Assembly: GCA_903813345.2 (NCBI GenBank)
Contig: CAIIXF020000009.1
Coordinates: forward strand, 33,545,259-33,609,258
Source of the DNA: Owenia fusiformis
Taxonomy: Eukaryota > Annelida > Polychaeta > Sabellida > Oweniidae
DNA length: 64,000 nt
Direction of reading: 5' to 3'
This document shows positions 61,536-64,000 of this stretch, piece by piece. Numbering within the stretch: the first letter of the stretch is position 1; every line of letters starts with the position of its first letter. A program made the translations under genes and the position numbers. The notes beneath the pieces were generated by a model that was not told the origin of the DNA, searched no databases, and saw only the letters and a list, made by a program, of their open reading frames with translations.

Positions 61536-63776
61536 ATGTTAAAAAAAGATAAAGATTTGCATATAGATTATAATACAGATAACTATAGAGTCCCAAGTCG
61601 GTAAAATTGACCTTGACCTGTTACATGCTTCCATTCATATATATATATATACTTATGCATTTCCATTTAGTTTTAAAAAATGATTCTTGGAAAAGTGCTA
61701 GCAAATCGGCTGCTCAAACGCCTACCAAGATGTATTTAAAATATTTCTTTAAATAAATCAAAGAAGAGCGGAGACGCATAAAATTATATGGATTGGATAG
61801 CTATAAGAAGATTTGGTATAAATGTAGTAAAAAATTCTAATAGAAAAATTTGTTAACATTTTCAGAGTTATTTTTTGCATGAGTATACCTCTTAACATTG
61901 TAAGTCTATTTCAATTAATTTATTGATATTTTACATATTGTACTTGGTAAGTTATTGAAATATCACTATTTATTAACATTGTGAATTTGACAAACGATAA
62001 TTTGTTTAAACACCTTATTTTATTTTTCACATTAACCATTAATAAAACATGACTGTTCATTTGGCATTTTATATAGCATGTTTATAAATTAATTCAGGTT
62101 ATAGTAAAGTAAAATGTAAACTGCAGTAATTGTAAGGCCAATACTTTATAGAAAATTAGAAAAATGTCCAATTAACCATTTTGTCAATTTCCTTGGCTAA
62201 TGCAGGTCAATTAGTTGAACATGTTCAGCATTCAATATCAATGTATTTCCCATTTGTTAAAATGTGGAATGATAGAACATTTCTGTAAAGTGAACAACCT
62301 CTTTATGATGAACACATACACGCAATAAACACCTTTCTATGATGAACACCATTGTGTTATGAACACTTTCGTATGATGTATGTGCAATAAACAACTTTAT
62401 ATGATGACTTTTATGATGTATACATATCTGCAATAAAATATAGTCAGAAATCCAGAAATCAATTCAATAAAGACATACCATAACCCTATTACTTCCTGGT
62501 GAATAACACCTGGGAATATAATCGATATCCCTCCTCAAAAAATTATATCCACCTAAATGGCCTGATCATCTCTGTATCTTACTCTCTGACATCTAAAAAA
62601 ATGTTAAAAGCTATAGTCAAATATTGAATATGGGTTTTATTCCTCAGTCAATATGATCTAGGCCCAAGGGATAAAACCCATATCCAATCCCTACGAGTAA
62701 ATAATCTCAACATATGCTCTCACTTTATGAATGGATAATATAAAATACTGCTTCCCAATAAATGTGATATATGATAAGCCATTAAAACAATATCATGTTA
62801 GAGAAACTCTTATTTCACGAGGCGCCGGCTGATTTAAACGATTGAAACATATTATTATTTCATAAATATCATTGATTAACGTTTTTATTCTTATCTATAA
62901 TATTGAGCATACATGCTTTTTTCAATAATTTCAACAAATATAATTTGACTTGAATGTCAGCATAATATCAAATGATTTCAGAATGTAATACTGAACATTT
63001 ACTTGGTAAAAATACAGGACCTATCATTGTCATATGGCCCAATCAGATTGATAGAACTTAGAAGCCAGAACATGTTTCATTTTTTTTCATTTTTTCAACT
63101 AGTATACAATATATCACATGCGATACTCAATTTGGTAAAAGTAAACATTAATTGGTTCTGTCCATTTAAAATCAAAATTTGTATAATTTGGATTGAGAAT
63201 GTCAAAGTTCGGAAACTTAGGGGAAAAACTCTATGGAATGAGGTCTCTCGTACGCCAATAAAAGTATGTTGTACTATTATATTTTTGAAATGAAAATAAT
63301 ATTTTTGTTCTCCTTTGCGTAGGAGTAAACTGACTGATTATACCAGTTTTTCAATTTCCACGAGCGATTAATACTACCATAAACTAAAGTAATAGATTGT
63401 CAGTTAATCATGTTGTTTATACCGCTAGAATAATATAAAGCATCATATGAAATTAACTGGCAGAACAATGTTGTAATCAAAACTATATGAACAACTATTA
63501 ATTTCCTGCATTTGAAATGAGGGCAAGTTCTCGGGATTCTTTGATATTATTATTCTTCAAGCAAGGTCCAGATGAAGTTTGACAACATTTGTATTTATTT
63601 TATGATCATTCCTTTATTGATTTATTTCTTAGCTAATAATAAGGCAATAATAAAAAAAATGGTTCAAAAAACAAAAACAGCAATATATTGGAGGGTATTC
63701 CATTTCTGACTAATCCTGGGAAGGAAATTGTCGGGATATCGCAAAATTTTGGGTTTTGCAACTATTGTTTGTGGTA
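61536..63776. other. No gene recognised
   Basis: AT-rich. 62285-62420 carries repeated GATGAACAC phrases like the interior of the pogo-type MITEs and may be a decayed copy. A 96-codon plus-strand frame at 63003 has no recognisable domain. Confidence 0.4.
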
Positions 63777-63963
63777 CAGTGAAACATGTATAATACGAAC
63801 ATCTCTTGGACTGGTAAAAAGTGTTCAGATAAGCAGGTGTTCATATTTCTAGGTTTTATTAACATTTAAGTCAATAGGAGATAACAAATTTGGAGCCAAG
63901 AAAAAGTGTTCAAATTGAGAGGTGTTTGGATTAGAGAGGTGTTTGTATATACTGGTTTCACTG
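63777..63963. mobile_element. pogo-type MITE, copy 2
   Basis: TA, then CAGTGAAACATGTATAATAC at the left; GTATATACTGGTTTCACTG, then TA at the right. The interior alternates AAGTGTTCA and GAGGTGTTTG, a diverged relative of 5834-6011. Confidence 0.75.
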
Positions 63964-64000
63964 TATTTGATTGTGGTAAAATTATGATTATTCAAGGACT

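Noticed and set aside
61560-61640. GTAACAGGTCAA on the minus strand, resembling the VTGQLG segment of POLD2
   Set aside because: The following codons do not continue the motif, and no splice sites flank it.
1-64000. Retroelements, Polintons, LINEs, CRISPR arrays, rRNA
   Set aside because: No reverse transcriptase, integrase, capsid or polymerase-like frame, no LTR pair, and no direct-repeat/spacer array of CRISPR type was seen.

Overview
The window is AT-rich animal nuclear DNA, dense in short non-coding transposon relics and tandem repeats, with one recognisable protein-coding gene. Nothing prokaryotic is seen: no operons and no dense ORFs. The gene is split by GT-AG introns. Repeats of the MITE, foldback and satellite-cored kinds, plus the POLD2 sequence, suggest a marine invertebrate such as an echinoderm or mollusc. 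The phylum is my inference and is weakly held.

Gene content: the minus strand carries four internal coding exons of POLD2, the accessory (B) subunit of DNA polymerase delta, at 49743-49663, 48766-48609, 46875-46748 and 37146-37045. They join with consistent phases (0, 2, 1, 1) and encode a continuous stretch matching roughly human residues 260-417. The introns are about 0.9, 1.7 and 9.6 kb. The first ~260 residues should lie above 49.7 kb and the last ~50 below 37.0 kb. I found neither, so the gene is probably much longer than the window shows, or some exons are too diverged to see by eye. No other protein-coding gene, rRNA, tRNA or CRISPR is supported. A promoter-like island with E-box, ETS, CCAAT, E2F and YY1-type sites lies at 14.8-15.2 kb.

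Layout: 0-0.6 kb is the end of a satellite-cored element. 1.7-6.3 kb holds scattered MITEs. 9.3-10.6 kb has several MITEs, including a GC-rich 673-bp Harbinger-like one. 12-19.5 kb has MITE copies and the promoter-like island. 21.5-22.7 kb is a satellite-cored element. 24.6-26.4 kb is a 36-bp satellite between inverted arms, with a hAT-like MITE inside. 28.3-29.9 kb has short tandem and inverted repeats. 30.8-33.1 kb is a 22-bp minisatellite of about 105 units. 34.7-35.7 kb is a satellite-cored element. 37.0-49.7 kb is the POLD2 exon region, with repeats in its introns. 50-56.1 kb has MITEs and a second type of satellite-cored element. 56.9-57.5 kb is an 18-bp minisatellite. 58.1-60.3 kb has further satellite-cored elements, partly tandemly duplicated. 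61.1-61.5 kb is a full-length foldback MITE. 63.8-64.0 kb is a pogo-type MITE.

Most notable: three families with unrelated end sequences share one plan. Each has a short 5' terminal sequence, a core of ~146-170 bp tandem modules rich in AAAATGGCNGCC, a GC-rich microsatellite, and a 3' hairpin built from the complement of the 5' end. They appear to trade core modules.
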